Positions 22,605-33,361 of a DNA stretch of 64,000 bases are shown piece by piece. The notes below the pieces were generated by a model. It made no database searches, was not told the origin of the DNA, and was given only the letters and a program-made list of their open reading frames with translations. This DNA comes from Taxillus chinensis. Its lineage: Eukaryota > Streptophyta > Magnoliopsida > Santalales > Loranthaceae. A program made the translations under genes and the position numbers. Where the stretch lies: positions 47,911,609-47,975,608 of the forward strand of contig CM042084.1 in the NCBI GenBank assembly GCA_023512835.1, written 5' to 3'. The stretch's first letter is position 1. Every line of letters begins with the position of its first letter.

Positions 22605-24005
22605 TCAGTATAAGATTTCTGTCGACTGGGGCTGATAACACGGAAGGTGTGTTGCCCATGAACCCCCAAAATCTAGCACACAAGCCCTCAACATGTCCTC
22701 CAGTGTCTGATTCGTCCTCTCAGTTTGACCGTCAGTCTCAGGATGAAAGGCTGTACTCAAATTAAGCTTTGTCCCCATAGCCTCCTGCAAGCCTACCCAA
22801 AAATGAGAAGTAAACCTCGAATCCCTGTCGGACACAATTGACGATGGCACCCCATGCAATCTCACCACCTCGTTCACATACAGCTGACTTAAGGCCCCAA
22901 TGGAATCCCGCTCGCGGACAGCAAGAAAATGGGCCGACTTAGTCAGCCGGTCCACAATCACCCATATCATGTCCTTCCGCACAGCGGTGGGTGGAAGTCC
23001 AGTTACAAAGTCCATCGCTATGTGGTCCCACTTCCATTCCGCTATTGGTAACGGCTGTAACATGCCCGCCGGCCGCTGATGATCAGCTTTCACTTGTTGA
23101 CAAGTGAGACACCTCGAAATAAAAGCAGCTACATCACGTTTCATTCCAGGACACCAAAAATGCCCTCGAAGCACATGGTACATCTTCGTACCCCCTGGAT
23201 GCACTACAACTCTAGACTGATGAAACTCCCTCATCACCTCATCGCGAAGAGATGCAGCCACCACTAGCCGCCCCTGAAAAGACAACTCATGATTAGGACG
23301 CTCTGTCCAATCCTCAGATAGCTCACCAGCCTCAATACGGGCACGGAGAACTTCACACTCAATATCACCCAACTGTCCCTCCCGAATGCGATGGTACAGC
23401 TCAGGCACAACAACGATAGGGCTTAGGACTGTCCCACCATCACGAACAACAGGTTGCAACTGCAACATCGCCAATTGCTCCATCAACTTCCACTCCCTCA
23501 CTGCCACCTCAGCCTTCCCTTTCCTACTCAATGCATCAGCCACAACATTGCCCTTGCCTGGGGTATAGGCAATAGTAAAGTCGAAGGTCTGCAAATACTC
23601 TACCCATCTCCTCTGCCTCAGATTCAAGTCCTTCTGAGTAAAGATGTACTGAAGGCTCTTGTGATCTAAGAACACCACAAACTTCTCCCCCAAAAGGTAG
23701 TGCTGCCAACTCTTCAGGGCAAAGATGACAGCCGCCAACTCAAGATCATGAGTAGGGTAATTCTGCTCATGAGGTTTCAGCTGCCTCGACCCATAGGCTA
23801 CCACATTGTGCTCCTGCATAAGCACACACCCCAAACCAACCTTGGACGCATCACAATATACCTCATATGGGATATCCTCCCGAGGTAACCTTAACACTGG
23901 TGCAGTGGTCAAACGGGTTTTGAGAGCCTCAAATGCCTGCTGACACTTGTCAGTCCACTCAAACTTCACCCCCTTCCGGGTCAACGCCGTCATAGGAGCT
24001 GCCAA
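22605..24005 (-). pseudogene. RNase H and integrase of G2
   Basis: 466 codons open without a stop. Order: end of the RT thumb/RNase H ([46 protein letters not shown]), integrase HHCC zinc finger (HP..H in VVHPGGTKMYH, CLTCQQVK), and the rve core with Asp in MDFVTGLP, Asp in VSDRDSRF and Glu in TDGQTERTNQ. All catalytic acidic residues are present. After ATHLP the frame breaks in a short deletion, so the chromodomain is disconnected. The upstream RT lies in another frame because of a shift near 24010. Confidence 0.93.
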
Positions 24006-24770
24006 ATGGGAGAATCCCTCTACAAAACGATGGTAATACCCCCCAAGCCAAGAAAGCTACGAATCTCGAAAACATTGGTTGGCCTCTCCCATGATGACAC
24101 CGCCTCAATCTTGGCTGGGTCCAATCTAACCCCTTCAGTTGACACTACCTGGCCAAGAAAATGGACCTCCTGCATGCAAAACTCACATTTGCTAAATTTA
24201 GCAAATAACTGCTGGTCCCTCAAGGTTTGCAACACTGTTGCCAAATGTTCCACATGCTCCCTCTCCATCTTAGAATACACCATAATATCGTCTATAAACA
24301 CCACCATAAAGGAATCTAAATACGGAGCAAAGACTTGGTTCATCAAATGCATGAACACGGCCGGTGCATTAGTGAGCCCGAAAGGCATCACTACCCACTC
24401 ATAGTGTCCATACCTGCACCGAAAAGCGGTCTTAGGGATGTCCTTCTCCCTAACCCTCAACTGATGATACCCCGACCGTAGATCTATCTTGGAAAACCAC
24501 TAGGCTCCACTCAACTGGTCAAGCAGGTCATCTATCCGAGGCAACGGATACTTGTTCTTCACAGTCATCGAATTCAGCTTCCTATAGTCGATGCAAAGGC
24601 GTAGCATGCCATCTGCCTTCTTTGCAAAGAGCACCGGAGCACCCCAAGGTGAGGTACTCGGTCTGATATACCCCTGGTCCACTAACTCCTCTATTTGCCT
24701 CTGCAGCTCCCTCAACTCGCTGGCCCCATAAGGTAAGCCACTTGGGAGATTGGACCAGTCCTTGTTACCA
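24006..24770 (-). pseudogene. Reverse transcriptase of G2
   Basis: Gypsy RT read from 24770 down. Visible are [47 protein letters not shown], a TAG at about 24502 (CGA/AGG position before [13 protein letters not shown]), then [13 protein letters not shown] and the catalytic [11 protein letters not shown]. One stop and a frame change near 24020 (GLGGITIVL) are the only breaks. A second shift at about 24740 separates it from the protease part. Confidence 0.93.
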
Positions 24771-25597
24771 ACTCAATGGTGACTCCACACTTCTCTTAGG
24801 AGGTAGACTCCTTAACTGGTCAGGAAAGACATCCTGAAATTGGTCAACGACAGCTGGCCACACTCTCTTTTCCACTTTCCCTTCTTCAGCAAAGGTCAGG
24901 GCTGCCAACCTGTGGGTAATGGCACCCCACTGGTCCAACACTGGCCCAGCTCGACTCGCCTCACAGTCCCACTCCCCCTGCAGGGTACAAGAGATCCCTG
25001 CAAGTGACACGAAGGATACACGTTGCCGATAGCAATCTATCTTGGCCTGGAAGGCCATAAGCCAATCCATGCCCGAGATCAAATCAAATGCCCTCAAAGG
25101 CATCACATGCAAATCGAAGCTCAACTCCACATCTCCCATGGTTATCACACAATCACGACAAACTCGTCGCACCTCAATCCTACCTCCCATTGGAGACTCT
25201 ACGACTAAGGGTTTCTCCGCCTAAACACATATTAACCCCAAGCCATCAACTATAGGCTCATCAATAAAAGAACGTGATGCACCCGTATCGAAAAGAGCAG
25301 AAGCAAGCACGCGGTAGATCAAAAGAGTACCTCTAACCACCAATGGTCCTGCTCCATCCTCTGCCGGTGAAGGTGGTACCTCAGCCTCCTCCTGGGGTGT
25401 AGCATTCAGCGCAAACACCCTTCCTTGGCTCGTGCCACCGGTTGGCTCACTCGCGGGGCGGTTCCCGCCCTGACTACCTCTAGCAGCAGCCTGCTGTCAC
25501 TCTGGTCTCCCTTGAGGTCGGGTCTGGCTGGATCCTGCCTGGCTGGCTTGTCACTGACGAGCTGGTCTCTCCGCTGGTGCACGGAAGCTAGCATCAC
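24765..25597 (-). pseudogene. Protease region of G2
   Basis: Retropepsin with LFDTGASRSFI at about 25285, VMPLRAFDLISGMDWL, then the linker to RT. The catalytic Asp is intact. The frame is broken by a TAG at about 25219 (ICV*AEKPL) and by a shift near 24770. The gag-protease junction (25406-25597) is Gln/Arg/Ala-rich and carries single stops. Confidence 0.88.
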
Positions 25598-26777
25598 TCC
25601 TCATGTTGGATGCCACGCCTCCTGCTCCCCTGTTGCCACTCCTGCAAACCCGGCGCAAATGGCCCTCTCGTGCACAGTTGTTGCACCGCCAGTCCTTCTT
25701 GGGACACTCCCCCTTGAAGTGACCCTGCTCCCCACAGCAGTGACAACCGCTAGGTAGACCCCCCGATGGACCTCCCTGTCTACTGCCGCCAAGGGTGAAC
25801 CTCCATGGGTTCACAGATGGCTGACCCTGACTGCAGAAAGAACTGCTATCTCTCTCCTCAATCTTGAACCTCTTGGACCCTAAATCTCGATCAGGCGAAC
25901 TCTGCAACTGGCGACCCAGATGAGCCTGCCTCCCATCATCCAGCTCTCTCTCAGCTATACGGGCCGTCTCCACAACCTCAGCATAGGTCTTCAAACGTAG
26001 AATTGCCACCCTCTGCCTAAGGGCCGGCTTGAGACCCAAGGTGAACTTGTGGGCCTTTAGGTCCTCCTACACCACGGTCTCTGGAGCAAATCTGCTTAAG
26101 CTCCGGAATTCGTGCTCATACTCGGGCACCGTCTTTGTCCCCTGCTTCAGGCTGCTGAATTCCTCCCTCTTTTGCCATCTCAAGGACTCCGGGAAGAACT
26201 CATCATGGAAGAGCTACAAAAACTCCTCCCATAGCATGAACTGCACCGCACGGCTCCTTATGACACTCAACCACCACTCCAGAGCATTCCCCTCTAGCTG
26301 CCGAATGGCCAGTCTCACCTTATCCTCCTCCCGGGGTAGGAGAAAGAAAAACACATGCTCGATCTGCCTCAACCACTGCTAAGCTACCACAGGATCCCCT
26401 TCTCCCTTGAACCTTGGAGGTTGTTCCTTTCGGAACTGTGTCACCATGTCATCCTCTGCACGAATTGGTACACCGCCTAGCGAACTCTCACGCTCCCGAG
26501 GTAACTCCCCCACTGGTGGTGGCGGCGGTGGTGGCACCACCTGTTGTGTCGCCATCTCACGGCGCACCTCCTCCCAAACTTCTTGCCGGATACCTTCCCT
26601 CAGCTCTTGGACTTCTAGTCGGATGCCCTCTTGCAGCTGCGCTAGCAACAACACATGTCCTCCAGCGGACTGCCTCGCACCCGGACCCTCATGGGCAGAT
26701 GACTCATCAGCCACTGCCCCGGACGCACATGTCACTCTCCTCGGTGGCATTCTTACTACACGAGGTAAGAAAGACAA
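25551..26777 (-). pseudogene. gag: Gag of G2
   Basis: Starts around the MPPRRVT motif at 26748. A Pro-rich stretch (seven prolines at about 26520) precedes the retrotransposon gag domain (QPPRFKGEGDP, NALEWW, FFPESLRWQKREEF, LKQGTKTVPEYE). Two complete CCHC knuckles are seen at about 25740-25665: CHCCGEQGHFKGEC and CNNCAREGHLRRVC. In-frame stops at about 26381, 26219 and 26067 are single-base changes; otherwise the frame is kept. The protein packages the RNA. Confidence 0.9.
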
Positions 26778-27241
26778 CAGTCAAAACACATTTATAATCC
26801 ACCGCGTATCACTACCTCTACCCCAGCTGACAATTTTACTATCACAAGGCATGTTACACACATCGCACCAAATCCACATTTCACGCAGCTCAATTCACAT
26901 TGCACTTAGCTCAATTAAACAAGGGCTTTTCCTTGTTGTCATACTCAAGGTATTTCAATATAATTCAGAGTTGCACAGTTCACACTTATTCACGTTATTC
27001 ACGCTTTCCTACCACATGTATAGCTTTATCACAGTTTAGCACACAAACAACGAATGCAACTAGTGCCCTAATGCCAATGCATGCAAATCCTACCTCTGGT
27101 CTAGACTACCCCAAGTACACCTTAGACACTCCAAGAGGACCGTGTTCATCAGGCACGTCCCTCCAGGCTCCTCCAAACGACTCAAGATAAGAAGATCCGC
27201 CAACTACCCTAGGTCAACTAGACCATGCTCTGATACCATAT
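26778..27241 (-). other. 5' leader and primer-binding site of G2
   Basis: Non-coding leader between gag and the 5' LTR. The primer site is GCTCTGATACCA on the plus strand at 27227-27238, that is TGGTATCAGAGC in element orientation, a perfect 12-base match to the initiator tRNA-Met 3' end. The leader is conserved with those of G0 and G1. Confidence 0.9.
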
Positions 27242-27430
27242 TGTCACGCCCCGGATTTCCAACCCGAGGAAACCAGTTCGTGACTCCCCTTTACCCACCC
27301 GGTGGGCAAGGGGTAGATGTATAGAATCCGACATCCAAGCAGAATCCGACATCCGACTTCCAAGTAGAACCCTTTACCCACCCGGTGGGCAACCGGTTTG
27401 TGACTCGCCTTTATCCTGCGGATATCCCTA
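27242..27430 (-). mobile_element. Remnant of the G2 5' LTR
   Basis: Starts TGTCACGCCCCGG right after the primer site. It matches the first 100 bases of the 3' LTR (13117-13220), then shows short internal duplications of AGAATCCGACATCC and CCCACCCGGTGGGCAA. It ends at the junction with the Sirevirus B ORF near 27431. About 1.7 kb of the LTR is missing, together with the outer target duplication. Confidence 0.85.
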
Positions 27431-28798
27431 CCCAACCTCTCCGGTCAAAGTGGATCTGCCGCACCTCCTACTGTTGTTGTACCACCAACGTCCTGTCATG
27501 CTGCCGTTGACTCTGCCCTGCCCACACCTGCCCTTCATGCAGGCGAGTCCTCAAAAGCCCCCGCCTTTGGTCTTGGGCGCGCCTCTTTTTCCACGATTTT
27601 ATTTGAGGCTGCTTTCTCCGCCCAACTCGATTGCCTTGCTGAGGACAGTCGTCTTTAGACCCAGGCCCTTTCCGACCATGTCCGGGCCATGGGTGCAGAG
27701 CTTCTTTCTGCCTTCTCCTCATCCTCTCTCTCCATGGATTAGAAGCTTGAGCGGCTCGCCACGTCTTTCTCTGACTTGTCTACCTCCATTGCGGACTTAA
27801 AGCAAGTCGTGGCCAGTCCCTCCCTCTCTCGCTGATCTGCCAAACCGGGGGAGAAATCATCTGATCCTTCCCCTCCTTCCACTGCTGGCGTTGCCTCTCG
27901 CAAACGGTCTGCACCTGCTCTTCCTCCAGGCCTTCTAGTGCCTAAACGCAGCCGTTTCTCCACTGGCCAGACCAGCTCTCCCACTCCTGCTGTTCCATCT
28001 GGTGCCATCTCCTTCCTCCCATCATACGCGGAATTGCATCCGGATGATGCTGATGGGAGCATTCTTGCTGCGGCCAAGGCCTATGCCTCCTCCACCGCCG
28101 AGCGCCGATGTGTGTCTGCCTCGTCCCCCTTCGAACCTCAAGACATCCGGACCATACTGTCTGAGGAGGGACAATTTTCCACTGACGACATCGACAACTA
28201 TGCTCTGGCGGTAAAGATGGAGTTGAGGCTATTCCCCTCTTTACTTGAGGAAGGCCTTGATTTTGATGTTCTTCCTTGCTGGGTTAAAAACCAGTTTCCT
28301 GTTGTGGACGTTATTCTATCCTACATCTATGGTACAACAGAAAATAGCCGACCATGGACCTCTCTGTCCATCGTTTTCATCCCTTTCCAGGTCGACTCCC
28401 CACATTTCATGCTGACTGTTTTTCTGATCAAAGAGAAGAAAATCTTGCTTCTGGATTCTCATCAGGTTGTTGACCGCCAGATTAGAAAGAATCAGATGTG
28501 GAGTCTCGTTCGAACCTTGTCTGATGCAATCAGACAGAGTTCTCTCTACGAAGACTTGGCTTTACCGCCTCTTGGTCAGTATGAAGTACTTATGGGGACG
28601 ATCCGGAACAAGAAGAATGTGCCCCAGCAACCCGATGGAAACAGTTGTGGAGCCTTTGCCTGCTACTTCCTGAAATCTGTTATCTCCTTTGATGATAACT
28701 GGGAAAATATCATCGAGTTCACCAAGAAGCAGACAATGGCACTACGAGAGCATGCAGCAAGGATGATCTTCAAATATAGTAAGCCATACGTATCATAA
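27431..28798 (+). pseudogene. ULP1-like distal ORF, C-terminal half (copy B, probably of Sirevirus A)
   Basis: Starts in the linker at LSGQSGSAAP, homologous to residue about 440 of copy D, and runs in one frame to the same C-terminus (FKYSKPYVS). Three stops lie in the linker (about 27656, 27738 and 27833); the last 320 codons are open. The peptidase domain is complete: His in SPHFMLTVF, Asp in LLDSHQ, Gln in VPQQPDG and Cys in NSCGAFACYF. Spacing is the same as in D. Many residues differ from D (for example LPSYAELHPDDADGS against LPSYAACDPSDADGS), so B is a distinct, older subfamily. The N-terminal half was lost in the deletion that also cut the G2 LTR. Confidence 0.85.
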
Positions 28799-29874
28799 TT
28801 TATATCCAGATCGCGGCTTAATGTATTCCAATTTAACTTAATGGAATTATTCTCTTTAATCCTTACCTCTGTGTTATTTCTTGCTGCCTTACCGGATCAG
28901 ATTACAAAGGGTTTGACATATCCATATTGGGGGAGATTGTTGGATCAAACCTAGAATTTGGATAATGCGGAACAAACCCTATGAATTTGACTCGAGATGT
29001 TTCATGTTTACTATTAAGTCTGTGCAGATGAGTTAACTTTAATCCGGACCTACTCGTGTGAGAACAAAGCTAAGGACAGGATACATAATCCTGATCCGGA
29101 TCATCACGAGTATCGTCATTCACTTGGTACATAACCGAGTCTTCATCCGGAGTAAGGACTTTTCGTGCGGACTAAATACTTGACAAAACGACTTGAGGAA
29201 CCTGTGTCTAACTCTCAACTTGACTAAGTCAATTGATACAAAATAAGATTCCAAGTCTATCACTCGCACGGAATAAGAGAGACTTGTTGCGGAGAGAGAA
29301 TCGAAATTGTCACTCCACTGGACTAAAGAAAAAGAAGACACGGACTAAGAAATCCAAATCTCATTCGAAAGGAGTAAGGACAATTGTTGCGGAGTAAGGA
29401 CAACAAATGCGGAATAAGGAATCCGACCCATTACTCATGTGGAGTAAGGATTCACTGATACGGAGTAAGCATTCAGCACCTACTTTATGTGGAGTAAGGA
29501 AGCGCTTATGCGGAATAAGCTCTCCGAGCCTACACTTCATGCGGAGTAAGAGGCGCTGACACGGAACAAGGATTCCAGGACTTCATTCATACGGAGTAAG
29601 CGACCACTGACACGGAGTAAGGATCCGAGCTTCGCTGATACGGAGTGAGGAACCTTATGACGGACTAAGAAGATGCTGCTCTATCATTTCCAAGCCGCTT
29701 TTATTGCAATTAGCTCGCTTCGTCCCGATGTAAAACAAAACCGTTGAAAACCTAAATTCTTACACGTGGATCATGCGGAGATGTGGACGCGATCTCAAAT
29801 GCAATTGGAATCAAGCAAGAAGTCACCACAACTTATGCTTCCAATATTTCAAGCTCCACATCTGCAGCAGTTAA
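28799..29874 (+). mobile_element. 3' end and 3' LTR (partial) of Sirevirus A/B
   Basis: A short 3' untranslated part, a polypurine tract ATTGGGGGAGAT, then the LTR start TGTTGGATCAAACC at 28938. The U3 repeat words CGGAGTAAGGA are present from about 29140 to 29660, more degenerate than in D. Sequence similar to the D LTR continues to AAGCTCCACATCTGCAGCAG and is cut at 29874 by the G3 LTR. The missing end (R/U5) should lie beyond G3's far side, outside the window. Confidence 0.88.
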
Positions 29875-32073
29875 TGTCACGCCCCCGAATTCCAAGGAAC
29901 CCGGAACCGGGTACATGACTTCCCCTTGCCCGCACCCGATAGGTCAAGGGGTTGGTGACTAGCACCAACGACGACTACACCGCGGGTGCTGTCTCGAATA
30001 TGCAACCCTGTACAGTCATACATCAAGGGTAATCCTATACTTTCCCATATATCATCATACATACAATGAGTCATACAGACATTACATCATATAGTATGCA
30101 ACTACAACTGTCCACAGACCCATGTCCGGGATATCACATAAAACAATACAGAATATAACTGTATCATACATCAGAGTAGTGGGCGCCGTCCTAGAAGAAA
30201 GTCCTCCACTAGTCTCGGGTCACACCTGAAAAGGGTAAACAACAAGTAGGGGTGAGCGACAAGCTCAGTAGGTGACCCCAAAACTCCACATCATGTAACA
30301 CATATAAGTCTATACTATATGCTCAGTGTACTCGTGCACCGTGTAGTGTGCAAAATCATCAGGACTCAGCCTGCAAACAAACATCAGGACTCAGCCTGCC
30401 CATATAGGACAACTTGTCCACGATCCTCCATGGGATCCCAGCTCATGGCACTCGGCCCTAGCTCCACGAGCTCAACGGCTCAACTCAGGCCTTAGCCTGT
30501 CCACAGCGCAATATGCCCGGCCACAGTCGCCACACAGGCCTGCCATCAGTGTATATGCCTGCCACGTCAACCACATATCACCATCAGTGCATCACGGTGA
30601 GAACCCAAACAAGTCACGGAGTCCATGCCCCAATACCTCACACCAACATACTAAGATTAGTATGGCATGTCATTCTCAACATTTCCTTTAGAACTGTAGC
30701 CAGTCTTCACAAGTAGATCCTCAATCCTTGATTTATGAAGGAAGTACCCATAGCAGCTATTTTCTTGAAATCAAAAGTCCCGGCATTGGGTTCCCATATC
30801 ATAAATAAGATAATCTGATTTTTGGGGATTTTTCTGAGATGTCTAACCCCACTTTCCAAAAATTCACCACTATGAACTTTTGGGTTTTTCCGAGATTTTA
30901 CACTAAATCCCAATTTTCACATTTTGAAAGAGTGGGAATTAATTTTTCTACTATGTTTCTTTGAATCCAAATGGGGGGTATTTTGTTATTTACATTGTAA
31001 CTTAAGTATAATACTTGACTTAAAGGTTACAATGTAAATGGTCCAGTGCAGTGCAGTTGCACTGCTGTGGAACATTGCTGCGGAACACTGCTGCGGACTA
31101 CGCAGTTGCGGAACACTGCTACGGAATGGATGCTACGGATCACTGCTGCGGAACACTGCTGCTGATCCGGACTACTGATTCGGACTAACTGCTCCGGACT
31201 ACTGATCCGGACTAACTACTTCGGACTACTGCTCCGGACTACGAAGCTGCTGACTACGAACTTCGACCCTGCAGTTCGCCTAGGGTACTGTTCATCATCG
31301 TTTTTGGCCTGTTCTTCGTTTGGAGGCAACCCAGTGACCCCCAGACGCTCATAAACACATGTTTTACGCAATAAATTACAATATTTACCTCAAAACGCGT
31401 CCTAAATGCCTCTAATTCGCACGATAACAACAGAAATACACACAAATCATATATTCATCTAGATCTAAATCTAGACCTCCATGGTTGACTTCTCAACCCT
31501 CATAAAATACACACTCATACAACCACAGATCACATATTCAAAGATAGGATTGAGATAATACAGTTAAGGACACCTACCTGGAAAGGTTTATTGCGAGCCA
31601 CGAGCTCCAATCGCCCCAAAATCGCCAAGAAAGCTCTTCATGCTCTTCACCTTCTCTCTCTCTCTCTCTCTTGCTCAAACATGCATGCACCAATAATTGA
31701 CAATTAAAGAGATAAGGCAGTTCTTAATTATATATATATTGTTGCCAATAATTGGCCTCCCATCAATAATTGACCCGAACGCAATAATTGACCTCCTGAG
31801 GTCACGAACTCCAAATTGAGTCAAATTATGGCAAAACGCTCGAAATGATGAGCACAACACTGTTCGAGATATTATCACACTCAAATGACTGCTCAAACGC
31901 GAAGTCAACCAATAAACCCCAAAAAGTCAACAATTGGGTCACACGGGGCCCCGACTCGAAATCGGGCCCAAGTATAGTCAAAATGCTCACATCGACGACT
32001 ACACTACCGTCCAAATAGTTACATTCCCATATAATGGCTATCTCTCAAAACTACCCAAATACGAGTCTTTACA
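29875..32073 (-). mobile_element. 3' LTR of gypsy chromovirus G3
   Basis: On the plus strand it begins TGTCACGCCCCCGAA and ends CGAGTCTTTACA, 2199 bp. In element orientation it starts TGTAAAGACTCG, the same as the fragment at 13936. It contains a purine-poor repeat of CGGAACACTGCTG and CGGACTACTG words (31065-31250), a GA/CT repeat (31650-31672), and a TA-rich TATA region (about 31728-31740). It is more diverged from G1 and G2 LTRs than they are from each other, so G3 is a separate family. Confidence 0.9.
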
Positions 32074-32330
32074 TCCTCCCCACCTTAGGACTTTTCGTCC
32101 TCAAAAATAAAACACATGCCCAAAGGACATAGCAAAATTCAAGCTCAAGCACCGCACAACTACAAGACACAAACACATGATCACCTACAACACAGGTGCA
32201 ATGCAACTCACAACAGGCCAGAAAGGCTCACACGATGCCAGGATGCCAACAATCAACAAGCTACACAATATCTCAAACAACATATGCAAAACAAATGCAT
32301 AAAACATAACTCATACCTCAGGGAAGGTCC

Positions 32331-33356
32331 TCACATCCTCCCCACCTCAGGACTGATCGTCCTCGAACAGCTCAAGATGAAGAACCCGCATCTAGCTCTC
32401 TTTCTCCCATGTCTGCTCCTCCATGCCTCGGTGTCGCCATAATACCCGAACTAGTGGAATCGTCTTGCCCCGTAAGACCTGGTCCCGCCTGTCCAAAATC
32501 TGTGCCGGCATCTCAACAACGGCACCATCTTCAGCCAAGTCTATCTCGTGATAGTCAAACACATGAGAAGGATCAGGGTGATACCGCCTCAACTGAGACA
32601 CATGAAACACATCATGTACTCGTGCTAACTCTGGTGGCAAAGCTAATCTGTAAGCCACTGCGCCCATGGTGGCAACAATCTCAAACGGCCCCACAAAACG
32701 AGGGGAAAGTTTGGATCCACATCCAAACCTCTGATGCCCTCGACGTGGTGAAACCCGCAAAAATACATGGTCACCCACCTCAAACTGTAAAGGTCGACGC
32801 CTCTGGTCCGCATAGGACTTCTGCTTACTCTGCACTGTCAACATGCGCTGTCGAATCAGTTGCACTATCTCTGTGGTCTCTCGAACCATATCGGGACCGA
32901 GAATTGCTGTCTCTCCCGTCTGTGCCCAACACAAGGGTGATCTACAAGGCCGCCCATACAACGCCTCATACGGAGTCATCCCAATCGTGGCTTGATAACT
33001 GTTGTTGTAAGAGAACTTCACCAAAGCAAGGTGAGTCTCCCAACAACCTCCAAAATCTAGGACATAGGCACGCAACATATCCTTGAGCATCTGAATCGTC
33101 CGCTCCGACTGACCATCCGTCTGCGGATGAAAGGCCATCTTGAGGTTCACCCTGGTACCTAAAGCTCGCCGCAACTGTCTCCAAAACCGAGATGTAAACC
33201 TCGCATCCCGATTAGATACAATAGACAATGGGACTCCATGCAACCGCATAATAACATCAATATACCTCTGTCCCAAAGTCCTCACTGGGTCTGTCTCTCG
33301 AATCAGAATAAAATGCGCCGATTTGGTCAACCGGTCCACAATAACCCATATGGTGT
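32331..33356 (-). pseudogene. Integrase core and chromodomain of G3
   Basis: An open stretch of 315 codons follows the G1 insertion point: [20 protein letters not shown] (second catalytic Asp; SDRD is usual, so Asn replaces the neighbouring residue), TDGQSERTIQ (catalytic Glu), KFSYNNSYQATIGM, GPFEIVATMG, VFHVSQLRRYHPD, then a chromodomain (PAQILDRRDQVLRGKTIPLVRVLWRHRGMEEQTWE). A TAG in place of a Glu codon at 32392 separates the last residues ending ELFEDDQS. Chromodomains steer integration to marked chromatin. Confidence 0.92.
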
Positions 33357-33361
33357 CGTGT

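Larger units (their letters stand above)
13117..27435 (-). mobile_element. Gypsy chromovirus G2 (Tekay/Del-like), interrupted
   Basis: Minus-strand element. The 3' LTR is split between 13117-13433 and 19410-21688 by Sirevirus D and further by S2. The coding interior is 22310-26777, the leader and primer site 26778-27241, and the 5' LTR is reduced to 27242-27430. The left target sequence CATTG (13112-13116) lies in Sirevirus A. The right copy is lost because the 5' LTR and the adjoining part of A were deleted together. The 600 bases of the 3' LTR missing at the D junction show a second deletion. Confidence 0.8.
5591..29874 (+). mobile_element. Sirevirus-type copia element A, interrupted
   Basis: Composite assignment. 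The pieces are gag-pol (5591-10694 and 12510-13116), the distal ULP1-like ORF (27431-28798) and part of a 3' LTR (28938-29874), all on the plus strand. Insertions are S1 at 10695-12509, G2 from 13117 to about 27430, and G3 from 29875. G0 truncates the 5' end at 5590. Joining the left and right parts is inference. It rests on matching strand and order, on the fact that only G2 lies between them, and on copy C, where pol and the same ORF occur in one uninterrupted stretch. Gag, integrase and RT resemble SIRE/Maximus elements (long gag with coiled coil, IYVDDIIFG, GVAERKN). Confidence 0.7.
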
